From NCBI GenBank assembly GCA_051414805.1, contig CP166702.1, forward strand, positions 4,650,001 to 4,714,000: a stretch of DNA of 64,000 nucleotides. Direction: 5' to 3'. Shown one piece after another: positions 32,999 through 40,633 of the stretch. The stretch's first letter is position 1; every line of letters starts with the position of its first letter. This DNA is from Xenophilus sp003671765 (lineage in GTDB: Bacteria > Pseudomonadota > Gammaproteobacteria > Burkholderiales > Burkholderiaceae_C). Under the pieces are notes generated by a model, which had not been told where the DNA came from, did no database searches, and saw nothing but the letters and a program-made list of their open reading frames with translations. Both the position numbers and the translations under genes were made by a program.

Positions 32999-33394
32999 AT
33001 GCACAAGCCCCTCCCCCTCGCCGCCGCGCTGCTCGTCGCGCTGGCCGCCGCACCGGCCTTCGCGGAATCGCAGGCCGACGACATCCTCCAGAACCGCACG
33101 CCCTTCACCGGCACGTACTCGCGCGCCGAGGTGCAGGGGCAGCTCGCACAGGCCGCCCAGCGCGGCGAGCTGCTCGCCGCCGGCGAGGCGCTCGGCACGG
33201 AAAACCGTCCCGTCGCGCTCGGCGCCGGGCGCGACCGCGCCAGCGTGCGCGCCGAGGCGGTGGCGGCCGCGCATGCGCCCAACCAGAACCTGGATCGCAA
33301 GGCCTTCTTCAACAGCACGGTGCCGGCCGAGTACCTGCGCGGCGACGTCGGCACCCGCGCCGCCCAGTCCGCAGCCGGCGGCGAACGCCTGTGA
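32999..33394 (+). CDS. DUF4148-like small secreted protein
   Basis: A 131-residue protein with a signal peptide (MHKPLPLAAALLVALAAAPAFA) and a mature part with YSRAEVQGQLAQAAQRGELL, matching the SRAEVQ motif of the protein encoded at 9409-9696. A second region, LDRKAFFNSTVPAEYLR, is also seen in DUF4148-like Burkholderiales proteins. Function unknown. It begins a short plus-strand unit with the DoxX gene eight bases downstream. A GAAAGGACC ribosome-binding region precedes the ATG. Confidence 0.7.
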   Translation: MHKPLPLAAALLVALAAAPAFAESQADDILQNRTPFTGTYSRAEVQGQLAQAAQRGELLAAGEALGTENRPVALGAGRDRASVRAEAVAAAHAPNQNLDRKAFFNSTVPAEYLRGDVGTRAAQSAAGGERL

Positions 33395-33402
33395 GCCGAA
33401 CG

Positions 33403-33852
33403 ATGACCGCCAGCGCCACCCTCACGCCGCCGGCCGGCGCGGCCATGCCCTTCACGCGCGATGACGCCGGCAAGCTGCTGCTGCGCGCGTCGGTCGGCGT
33501 GCTGATGCTGCTGCACGGGCTGTTCAAGATCGGCAGCGGACCGGGCTTCGTCATCAAGATGCTGGGCGCCGCCGGGCTGCCCGGTGGCCTCGCCTACCTG
33601 GTGTACGTGGGAGAGATCGTCGCCCCGCTGCTCATGATCGCGGGGCTGTGGACGCGCGCCGCCGCAGGGGTGGTCGCGATCAACATGCTGTTCGCCTTCG
33701 GCTTGGTGCACATGGGCCAGCTCTTCGCGCTGACCGGCCAGGGCGGCTGGGCACTCGAGCTGCAGGGTCTGTACCTGTTCGGTGCGCTGGCCGTGGCGCT
33801 GCTGGGCGCCGGGCGCATCAGCCTGGGCGGCGCGCAGGGCCGCTTCAACTGA
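33403..33852 (+). CDS. DoxX family membrane protein
   Basis: A 149-residue protein with four membrane helices. LLLRASVGVLMLLHGLFKI and AGLPGGLAYLVYVGEIVAPLLMIAGLWTR are the usual DoxX phrases. An internal ATG at residue 15 (MPFTRDD) is an alternative start. DoxX proteins are loosely tied to oxidative stress and thiosulfate or quinone metabolism. Its last eight bases overlap, tail to tail, the end of the Crp/Fnr gene. Confidence 0.85.
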   Translation: MTASATLTPPAGAAMPFTRDDAGKLLLRASVGVLMLLHGLFKIGSGPGFVIKMLGAAGLPGGLAYLVYVGEIVAPLLMIAGLWTRAAAGVVAINMLFAFGLVHMGQLFALTGQGGWALELQGLYLFGALAVALLGAGRISLGGAQGRFN

Positions 33853-34582
33853 GCACGTCGCCCGCGGCCGTGGGCGCGGCCTCCCCGCGCACCTCGGCCA
33901 CCATGCGGGCGAGCCGGTCGACGTCGACCACCACGAGCGCGCCGGCCTCCTTGCGCAGGAGCCCGGCGCGCGCCAGCGCGTTCAGCTCGCGCGTGACCTG
34001 CTCGCGGTTGGTGCTGATCTGGCCGGCCAGGTCCACGTGCCGCGGCGCCGGCGCCAGCCGGGCGCTGTTGCCCGCGACACCGGCCGCGCGCGCCATGCGC
34101 AGCAGTTCCGCATGCAGGCGGTTCTGGACGCCCAGCGTGCTGAGGTCGATGACCCGCTCCGACAACTGGCGCACCAGCAGCGCCAGCCGCTGCATCATGC
34201 GCAGCGACAAGGCCGGCACCTCGTGCAGCAGCTGCAGGAAGGGTTCGCGATCGAGCACCGCGACCACGCTGTCTTCCAGCGTCAGCACATCGGCCGAGCG
34301 CGGCTGGCCATCGATGGCCGCGATGTCCCCCACCACTTCGCCGGCCGCGGTGTCGCGAAAAGTGACCTGCCGGCCGTTGGCGGCGTAGGTCGTGACGCGC
34401 ACCCGGCCGTCGACGAGGAAGAACACCTCGCCGCGGTCCTGAGCCCGCAGCAGCAGGGCCTGCCCGGCGGCCACGCGCTGCCAGCGACAGGCCTGCGCCA
34501 GGCTGTCCAGCCGCGCGTCGTCGACCGCATCAAGCAGCGCGATGCGACGCAGGGCGAGGCTGGAGCGTGCGGGCAGGGTCAT
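33845..34582 (-). CDS. Crp/Fnr family transcriptional regulator
   Basis: A 245-residue regulator starting MTLPARSSLALRRIALLD. The cyclic-nucleotide-binding beta-roll (about residues 25-125) has VFFLVDGRVRVTTYAANGRQVTF and a phosphate-cassette-like VGDIAAIDGQPRSADV, in which the RSA core is kept but the usual glutamate of GE is aspartate. The C-terminal winged helix contains VDLAGQISTNREQVTRELNALARAGLL. No cysteine cluster of the Fnr type is present, so direct iron-sulfur sensing is unlikely. It is divergent from the iron-sulfur nucleotide cyclase with only 32 bases between start codons, suggesting it responds to that enzyme's product. Confidence 0.9.
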   Translation of the reverse strand: MTLPARSSLALRRIALLDAVDDARLDSLAQACRWQRVAAGQALLLRAQDRGEVFFLVDGRVRVTTYAANGRQVTFRDTAAGEVVGDIAAIDGQPRSADVLTLEDSVVAVLDREPFLQLLHEVPALSLRMMQRLALLVRQLSERVIDLSTLGVQNRLHAELLRMARAAGVAGNSARLAPAPRHVDLAGQISTNREQVTRELNALARAGLLRKEAGALVVVDVDRLARMVAEVRGEAAPTAAGDVLS

Positions 34583-34614
34583 GGGCAGGCGGCGCGGATT
34601 ATGCTCGGCGCCGC

Positions 34615-36288
34615 ATGACCGTTCGCCCATTCCCCCGGCCCTCGCGCCGAGATCTGCGCTGGGCCAGCGGCCTGGTGCTGATGGCCTACGTCACGCTGCA
34701 TCTCGCGAACCACGCGCTGGGGCTGGTGTCGCTCGCGGCGGCCGAAGCCGTGCTGGGCGTCGCGCGCGCGGTCTGGCACAGCCTGCCGGGCACGCTGCTG
34801 CTCTACGGCGCGGCGGCCACCCACATCGCCATGGCGGTGTCGGCCCTGTGGGAGCGGCGCAGCCTGCGCATGTCGTGGATCGAGGCTGTGCGGCTGGTGC
34901 TGGGCCTGTCGCTGCCCCTGCTGCTCGCGTCGCACCTGACGGCGATGCGCTGGGCGCATGAAGCCTATGGGCTGGATGGCTCCTACCTGCGCGTGGCCGG
35001 CGGGCTGTGGGGCACGCCCGGTGCGGTGTTCCAGTTGACGATGATGAGCGCGGCCTGGGCCCACGGCTGCCTGGGCCTGCACCTGGCGCTGCGTGCGCGG
35101 CCGTGGTGGCGCCGGGCCGCCGCACCGCTGCTCGCCGCGGCGATCCTGCTGCCCGTGCTCGCCGCCACCGGCTTCGCCGCGATGGGCCGCGAGATCGCCT
35201 GGACGGGGCTGGCCACCGCGGCACCCCATACGCGCGGCGCCGACCTGGACCTCGTCGCCGACCGGCTGCGCTGGGTATGGGGCGCGGGGCTCGTGGCACT
35301 GCTGCTTGCGCGCCTCGGCCGGGCCGCGTGGGGCCGCTTCGCCGGCACGCCCCGGCTCACGCTGCGCTATCCGCAGCGCGCGGTGCAGGTGCCGCCGGGC
35401 TGGTCGGTGCTGGAGGCCAGCCGCGCGCACGGCATCGCCCACCTGTCGGTGTGCGGCGGCCGGGCCCGCTGCTCCACCTGCCGGGTGCGCGTGCGCGCGC
35501 CGGCCGGCCACCTGCCGCCGCCGTCCGCCGACGAACAACGCACGCTGGCGCGGGTGCACGCGCCAGCCGACGTCCGCCTGGCCTGCCAGCTGCGGCCCCG
35601 GGGCGACATCGAAGTGCTGCCGCTCTTCTCGTCCTCGCCGTCGCCGCCGGTGCATCGCTTCGGCACCGAGCGCGATGTGGCGGTGCTGTTCGTCGACCTG
35701 CGGCGCTGGTCGCGCCTGGCGGAACAGCAACTGCCCTTCGACTTGGTATACGTGCTGGACCGGTACTTCGCGCTGGTCGGCGAGGCGGTGCGCGCGCACG
35801 GCGGCGTTCCCAACCAGTTCATCGGCGACAGCGTGATGGCGATCTTCGGGCTGCAGGGCGACCTGCCCAGTGCCTGCAGCGCGGCCGTCGACGCCGCGGT
35901 GCGCATCGATGCCGAGCTCGGTGCCTGGGGCGATGGCCTGGCCGCCGAGTTCGGCCAGCGGCTGGACTTCGGCATGGGCCTGCACGCGGGACGCGTGGCG
36001 GTGGGCGAGGTCGGCTACCAGGACACCACCAGCCTCACGGCGGTGGGCGAAGTGGTGAACACCGCCAGCCGGCTGCAGGACCACAGCAAGGTCGCGCAGG
36101 CCCGCTTGGTGCTTTCGGAGTTCGCGGCACGGCAGGCCGGGCTGCAGGTGCCCGGCATGCGGGCGATCGACGTGGAGGTGCGCGGGCGCTCGCAGCCGTT
36201 GAGGGTCCATGCACTCGATGCCGCCGCGCTGGCCCGGCTGCGCAGTGCGAGCAGGGCCCGCCCTGGCGCACGACTCAGTTCGGGCTGA
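34615..36288 (+). CDS. Membrane-[2Fe-2S] ferredoxin-class III nucleotide cyclase fusion
   Basis: A 557-residue protein. Residues 15-240 hold about six membrane helices with histidines inside them (VTLHLANHALGL, SHLTAMRWAHEAYG), reminiscent of heme-binding membrane domains. Residues 245-330 form a plant-type [2Fe-2S] ferredoxin with CGGRARCSTC (C-x5-C-x2-C) and a fourth cysteine in RLACQLRP. Residues 345-540 are a class III cyclase: LFVDLRRWS and FIGDSVMAIFG provide both metal aspartates, and GEVVNTASRLQ the Asn/Arg pair. The substrate-selecting lysine position before FIGD is glutamine (PNQFIGD). Such fusions would link electron-transfer state to cAMP or cGMP output. A TTATGCT element lies close upstream, so the message is nearly leaderless. 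Confidence 0.9.
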   Translation: MTVRPFPRPSRRDLRWASGLVLMAYVTLHLANHALGLVSLAAAEAVLGVARAVWHSLPGTLLLYGAAATHIAMAVSALWERRSLRMSWIEAVRLVLGLSLPLLLASHLTAMRWAHEAYGLDGSYLRVAGGLWGTPGAVFQLTMMSAAWAHGCLGLHLALRARPWWRRAAAPLLAAAILLPVLAATGFAAMGREIAWTGLATAAPHTRGADLDLVADRLRWVWGAGLVALLLARLGRAAWGRFAGTPRLTLRYPQRAVQVPPGWSVLEASRAHGIAHLSVCGGRARCSTCRVRVRAPAGHLPPPSADEQRTLARVHAPADVRLACQLRPRGDIEVLPLFSSSPSPPVHRFGTERDVAVLFVDLRRWSRLAEQQLPFDLVYVLDRYFALVGEAVRAHGGVPNQFIGDSVMAIFGLQGDLPSACSAAVDAAVRIDAELGAWGDGLAAEFGQRLDFGMGLHAGRVAVGEVGYQDTTSLTAVGEVVNTASRLQDHSKVAQARLVLSEFAARQAGLQVPGMRAIDVEVRGRSQPLRVHALDAAALARLRSASRARPGARLSSG

Positions 36289-39271
36289 CCAGTTCGATGT
36301 CGAGCTCGCGCTCGAGCTCCTCGATGTTCAGCGGGCGGCCGAACAGATAGCCCTGGAACAGGCGGCAGCCATGCTGCTCCAGGAAAGCCAGCTGTTCGGG
36401 CGTCTCGACGCCTTCGGCCACCACCTCGAGGTCGAGGTTGCGCGCCATGCCGATGATGGTCTGGATCAGCAACTCGATCTTGGGATTGCTGCCGATGCCG
36501 CTGACGAAGAACTTGTCGATCTTCACCTGATGCAGCGGCAGCTGCGCCATGTACGACAGGGACGAATAGCCGGTGCCGAAATCGTCCATCGCGAAGCGGA
36601 TGCCGATGGCGGCCAGCGACTTCATCTTGCGGATGGTCTCCTCGACCTTGTCCTGCAGCAGGCTCTCGGTCAGCTCGAGCTTGAGCCGGGAGGGATCGGC
36701 ACCGGTGCGGATGAAGACCTCGCGAACCTGGTCGGCGAAGTCCTCGCGCTGGAACTGCCGCGCGCTCACGTTCACGGCCAGCTGCAGGTGGCGCCGCCGC
36801 GGGTGGTGGCTCCACTGCTCCAGCTGGCGGCAGGCCTGCTCCAGCACCCAGATGCCGATGGGCACGATGAGCCCCGTGCCCTCGGCGACGTCGATGAAGG
36901 CCGCCGGCGGGATCAGGCCGCGGTGCGGATGGCGCCAGCGGATCAGCACCTCCGCACCGGTGATCTCGCCGGCGGCGGCAACCTGGCGCTGGTAGTGCAG
37001 CGTGAACTGGTGGCCCTTGAGGGCGGCATGCAGTTCGTTCTCCAGCGTGGCACGCGCGGTGATCGTGGTCTGCATCGGCGCCTCGAAGAAGCGCAGCCCG
37101 TTGCCACCGGCCTCCTTGGCGTGGAACATGGCGATGTCGGCCTGCTTGAGCAGTTCGTCCAGCGACTGCGGGCGGTCGCCGAACACCGTGGCGCCGATGC
37201 TCGTGGTGCCGTGGTACGTGTAGTTGCCGAGCTGGTAGGGCCGCCCGAGGTCGGCCAGCACGCCTTCGCCGAAGGCCTGCGTCTGCACGGCGGCGCGGAC
37301 CGGGTCGATGCCGAGGTTGTCGACCAGGATCACGAACTCGTCGCCGCCCAGCCGCGCCACCGTGTCGCCCATGCCGAGCAGGGCGCGCAGCCGGTCCGCC
37401 ACCTGGCGCAACAGGACGTCGCCCATGGCCTGGCCCTGCGCGTCGTTGAGCGTCTTGAAATGGTCGAGGTCGAGGAAGAGCAGTGCGCCCTGCCGCCCGC
37501 GGTGCGCGTTGTTCTCGACCACGGCCTGCAGCCGGTGCAGCAGCAGCCGCCGGTTGGGCAGGCCGGTGAGCGGGTCGTAGAAGGCGAGGTGCTCGATCTC
37601 CTGCGCGGCCGCCTTGTGCTCGGTGATGTCGCGCAGCATGACGATGAAGCGCGCGTCCTGCCCCTCGCCCACGTCCATGCGCGAGACCGACAGCTCGAAC
37701 CACGCGGTGCCCTGCTCGGCGCGGCGCTCGATCTGCTGCCCCGCCGACAGGCCCTGCTGGTAGGCCTCGCGCAGCGCGTTCATGATCTGGGTCGCCGCAT
37801 CGGGCGTGAACAGCTCGGCCAGCGTGTGTCCGACCGGATCGCCCTGGAAGGGTGCCGCGGCCGACGCGGTGCGCGGAGGGTGGTAGCGGTGGCAGAGCCC
37901 GTCCAGCCCCACCTCAAGCATCGCGTCCGGCACGGCATCGAGGGTGGCCTGCAGCTGGGCCCGTCCCTCCACCACCTCGGCGATCTGCCGCAGTCGCTCG
38001 GTCACGTCGCGGAACACGCACACCTGCCCGCCATCCGGTGTCGGGCTGCGCATCGCCACGATGCGCCGGCCGTCGGCGAGACGCAGTTCGTGCTCGCCGT
38101 CGGCCAGGCCCACCGCGCCGCCAGCTGCGCGCGCAGGGTCATCGCCCGGCAACTGGAACACCTCGTCGCTGCCCACGAGCGCTTCCATGCCCGGGAACAG
38201 GTCGAGCAGCCGCGGGTTCCACAGCTGGGCGCGGCCCTGCGCATCGAGCAGCACGAAGCCGTCGCTCATCGCGTCGAGCGCCTGGTCGAGCGTCGCCTTC
38301 GAGCGCTGCAGGCTGGCGCGGTGCCACCACTGCCGGCGCAGCTGGTGCAGTCCGAAGGCGGCCACCGCCAGCACCATCAGCACGAGCACGATGGCCACGC
38401 CGATGATGAAGTCGCGCTGCACCTGCCAGTCGGCCAAGGCCACCTCCAGCGGAATGCCGGCCACGACCAGCAGGTTCCGGTGCAGCGTGGGCCGGTAGAC
38501 CACGACGGCCGGCACGCCGGTCAGGCGCGAGGTCATGAACTTCGGATGGCCGTCGGCCTGGCGTTCGTCCAGCGGCTGGCGCTTCGCACGGACCGCCGGA
38601 TCGTCGCGCGGCGGCATGCTGGCGAGCACCGCGCCGCCGCTGCGTTCCAGCGTCACCTCCAGCCCGGCGATGTCCGCGCCCTGCGTGAGGATGGTGGTGA
38701 AGGTGGACACGGCCACCTCGGCGACCGCCACCAGCCGGGTGCCGTCCTGCAGCGTGAGCGCGCGCGCGAGGTACAGCACGCGCTGGCTGCTCACGGGACT
38801 CACGGTCGGCTCGCTCACCTGCAGGCTCGACACCGGTTGCGCCAGCACCTCGCGCACGAAGCCCTCGGGCAGTTCCAGCGGCGTCGCCATCCCCTGCGCC
38901 GTGGCCGGCGCGAGGATGCGGCCATCGGCCTGCACCAGCGCGAACTGCCGCACCAGCAGGCTCTGACGCGCCATCTCGCGCATCACCGCAGTGAGGCGGC
39001 CGCGCATCGGTTTACCCTGCGCCTGCTCGGCGGTGCTGCCCTCGAACAGCGCCCCCAGGCTGGCCAGCAGGACGTCGCCGCCCACCAGGCTGCGGTTGAT
39101 CGCGGCTTCGGCGCCGCTGGCGAAGCGCGTGGCCTGGCCCTCGGTGTCGGCCAGCGCGCTCTCGCGCATCTGCCAGATCATGGCCACGGCGGCCACGATC
39201 ACCGCCACCACGAGCGCGGCTGCGCCGCCATACAGCGCCGCGCTGACACGCAGGGGCAATTTGCGACTCAT
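36275..39271 (-). CDS. Membrane PAS-GGDEF-EAL protein (cyclic-di-GMP turnover)
   Basis: About 998 residues from the ATG at 39271 (MSRKLPLRVS); an ATG eight codons upstream (39295) is possible. Parts in order: membrane helix (about 12-34), periplasmic sensor domain (35-285), second helix (290-312), two PAS-like domains (330-430 and 445-560), GGDEF domain with LGGDEF intact (about 565-730), EAL domain (745-990). The inhibitory RxxD site is absent (GMGD). The EAL signature reads EVL (GAEVLIRWRHP), a known active variant, and DDFGTGYSSL, KIDKFFV and EGVETPEQ are intact. Both synthesis and hydrolysis of c-di-GMP are thus possible. It follows the TRAP-type binding protein gene by four bases and overlaps the end of the nucleotide cyclase gene tail to tail. 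Confidence 0.93.
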   Translation of the reverse strand: MSRKLPLRVSAALYGGAAALVVAVIVAAVAMIWQMRESALADTEGQATRFASGAEAAINRSLVGGDVLLASLGALFEGSTAEQAQGKPMRGRLTAVMREMARQSLLVRQFALVQADGRILAPATAQGMATPLELPEGFVREVLAQPVSSLQVSEPTVSPVSSQRVLYLARALTLQDGTRLVAVAEVAVSTFTTILTQGADIAGLEVTLERSGGAVLASMPPRDDPAVRAKRQPLDERQADGHPKFMTSRLTGVPAVVVYRPTLHRNLLVVAGIPLEVALADWQVQRDFIIGVAIVLVLMVLAVAAFGLHQLRRQWWHRASLQRSKATLDQALDAMSDGFVLLDAQGRAQLWNPRLLDLFPGMEALVGSDEVFQLPGDDPARAAGGAVGLADGEHELRLADGRRIVAMRSPTPDGGQVCVFRDVTERLRQIAEVVEGRAQLQATLDAVPDAMLEVGLDGLCHRYHPPRTASAAAPFQGDPVGHTLAELFTPDAATQIMNALREAYQQGLSAGQQIERRAEQGTAWFELSVSRMDVGEGQDARFIVMLRDITEHKAAAQEIEHLAFYDPLTGLPNRRLLLHRLQAVVENNAHRGRQGALLFLDLDHFKTLNDAQGQAMGDVLLRQVADRLRALLGMGDTVARLGGDEFVILVDNLGIDPVRAAVQTQAFGEGVLADLGRPYQLGNYTYHGTTSIGATVFGDRPQSLDELLKQADIAMFHAKEAGGNGLRFFEAPMQTTITARATLENELHAALKGHQFTLHYQRQVAAAGEITGAEVLIRWRHPHRGLIPPAAFIDVAEGTGLIVPIGIWVLEQACRQLEQWSHHPRRRHLQLAVNVSARQFQREDFADQVREVFIRTGADPSRLKLELTESLLQDKVEETIRKMKSLAAIGIRFAMDDFGTGYSSLSYMAQLPLHQVKIDKFFVSGIGSNPKIELLIQTIIGMARNLDLEVVAEGVETPEQLAFLEQHGCRLFQGYLFGRPLNIEELERELDIELVSPN

Positions 39272-39275
39272 CGGC

Positions 39276-40358
39276 TTATTCGGGTCCTTGTGCACGCACG
39301 CCGGCCTGTGCGGCGAGGGTGCGGTTCCACAGCGTGACGCAAGTGGGGCCGCATCGCTTCATCCATGCGGGCACCACGCGGCGCGCGAAGATCTCACGCC
39401 GGCGCGCCTCGTCTTCCGCCGTGGGCCGGCTGGCGACCATGCTGCCCTTGCGCGTGCGGTCGCAACCCTCGGCGCCCGTGCTGCAGGCCACGCCGACATC
39501 GGTCTCGCGGGCCGACTCGGCCCACACGGCCGCCTCCAGCTTGGGCATCTGCGCCTCGATCAGCGCCTGCAGTTCGGGGGGGTAGGAGCGCCAGCTCTGC
39601 TCGTTGACGACCGCCAGCGCGAGGCCCCACGAGATCGGCATCGTGAAGAGCGACTGCGTCACGCGGTCCAGGCCCAGCGTGTGCCCCGACATCGAACCGG
39701 TCACCGCGCATTCGGCATTGCCGGCCCGCACATTGGCCACGATGTCGGCGAAGTCGGTGAACACGGGCGTGGCCTTGAGCGCCTGGACGAAATCGGCCTG
39801 GCTGATGCCCGACACGCGCACGCGCCGGCCCGCCAGGTCGGTCAGGTGCGCCACCGGTCGCTGGCAGAACAGCATCTGCGCCGGGTAGATGTAGACCGCG
39901 AGCAGGCGTGCGCCGAAGCGTTCGTGCAGGATCTGGGCCATCGACGGCCGCAAGGCCTCGAGCGTGCGGCGAAGGCTCGCGACGTCGGGATTCTGGCCCG
40001 CCATGTCGGCCATGCCGAGGTCCGGGTCCTCGACGGCCGCCTGGCTCAGCAGGACGGTGCCGATCGGTACCACCCCCAGACGGACGAGGTTGAGCATGTC
40101 CTGTGCGGCCAGGCCCGCCTCGTTGAAAGGCACGATGCTGGCGCTGTAGCGACCGCCGCTGAGCCGGGCCAGGTCCTCGGCCCAGAAGCGGCGCTCGTGA
40201 CGCGTGTACTGGCTGACGCCCGCCAGCCCGCCCACCACGCGCAGGCGCAGCTCAGGTGCCGGCGACGCCGCCTGCGCGATGCCGCCGAGCAGCAGCGGCA
40301 TGCACAAGGTCAGGGTCTGCAGGCACGGCCGGACGAGTCTGCGCAAGGTCGGAATCAT
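39276..40358 (-). CDS. DctP-type TRAP substrate-binding protein, probable sensor partner
   Basis: A 360-residue protein starting MIPTLRRLVRPCLQ with a signal peptide ending GIAQA. WAEDLARLSGGRYSASIVPFNEAGLAAQDMLNLVRLG, the conserved arginine region GRRVRVSG and FADIVANVRAGNAECAVTG are DctP family features. It also carries several extra cysteines near the C-terminus (VACSTGAEGC, RCGPTCVTLW), suggesting disulfides. No TRAP permease is nearby. The GGDEF-EAL gene starts four bases after its stop, so it most likely delivers a ligand signal to that protein's periplasmic domain. Confidence 0.85.
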   Translation of the reverse strand: MIPTLRRLVRPCLQTLTLCMPLLLGGIAQAASPAPELRLRVVGGLAGVSQYTRHERRFWAEDLARLSGGRYSASIVPFNEAGLAAQDMLNLVRLGVVPIGTVLLSQAAVEDPDLGMADMAGQNPDVASLRRTLEALRPSMAQILHERFGARLLAVYIYPAQMLFCQRPVAHLTDLAGRRVRVSGISQADFVQALKATPVFTDFADIVANVRAGNAECAVTGSMSGHTLGLDRVTQSLFTMPISWGLALAVVNEQSWRSYPPELQALIEAQMPKLEAAVWAESARETDVGVACSTGAEGCDRTRKGSMVASRPTAEDEARRREIFARRVVPAWMKRCGPTCVTLWNRTLAAQAGVRAQGPE

Positions 40359-40633
40359 GGGGCCCGGTGGCACTTTCAGAGGGCGGCACACCACGTGCCG
40401 ACCGTGGCGATTGTCGCGGCAACCGGACGCGCCGTCCGCGTCGCCGATGCGAGGCACCAACATCAGCGGAAAGTACTCATCCGTTGCAAAAGTGGGAGTG
40501 ATCGCTCACGGGCCTGGGGGGTTGCGCGGCGCGCTGCTAGCATCCCCTGCGTCAACAGGGAGTCACGACCGGCCGCAGGCCGGCCCACGGCGCGTCGCCA
40601 AGCACGCGCCCGGGATGCACGTCCGCCCCCGCC

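Noticed and set aside
36209..39337. Open frame of more than 1000 codons on the plus strand opposite the GGDEF-EAL gene
   Set aside because: It mirrors a clear GGDEF-EAL protein and its translation is a typical antisense composition.
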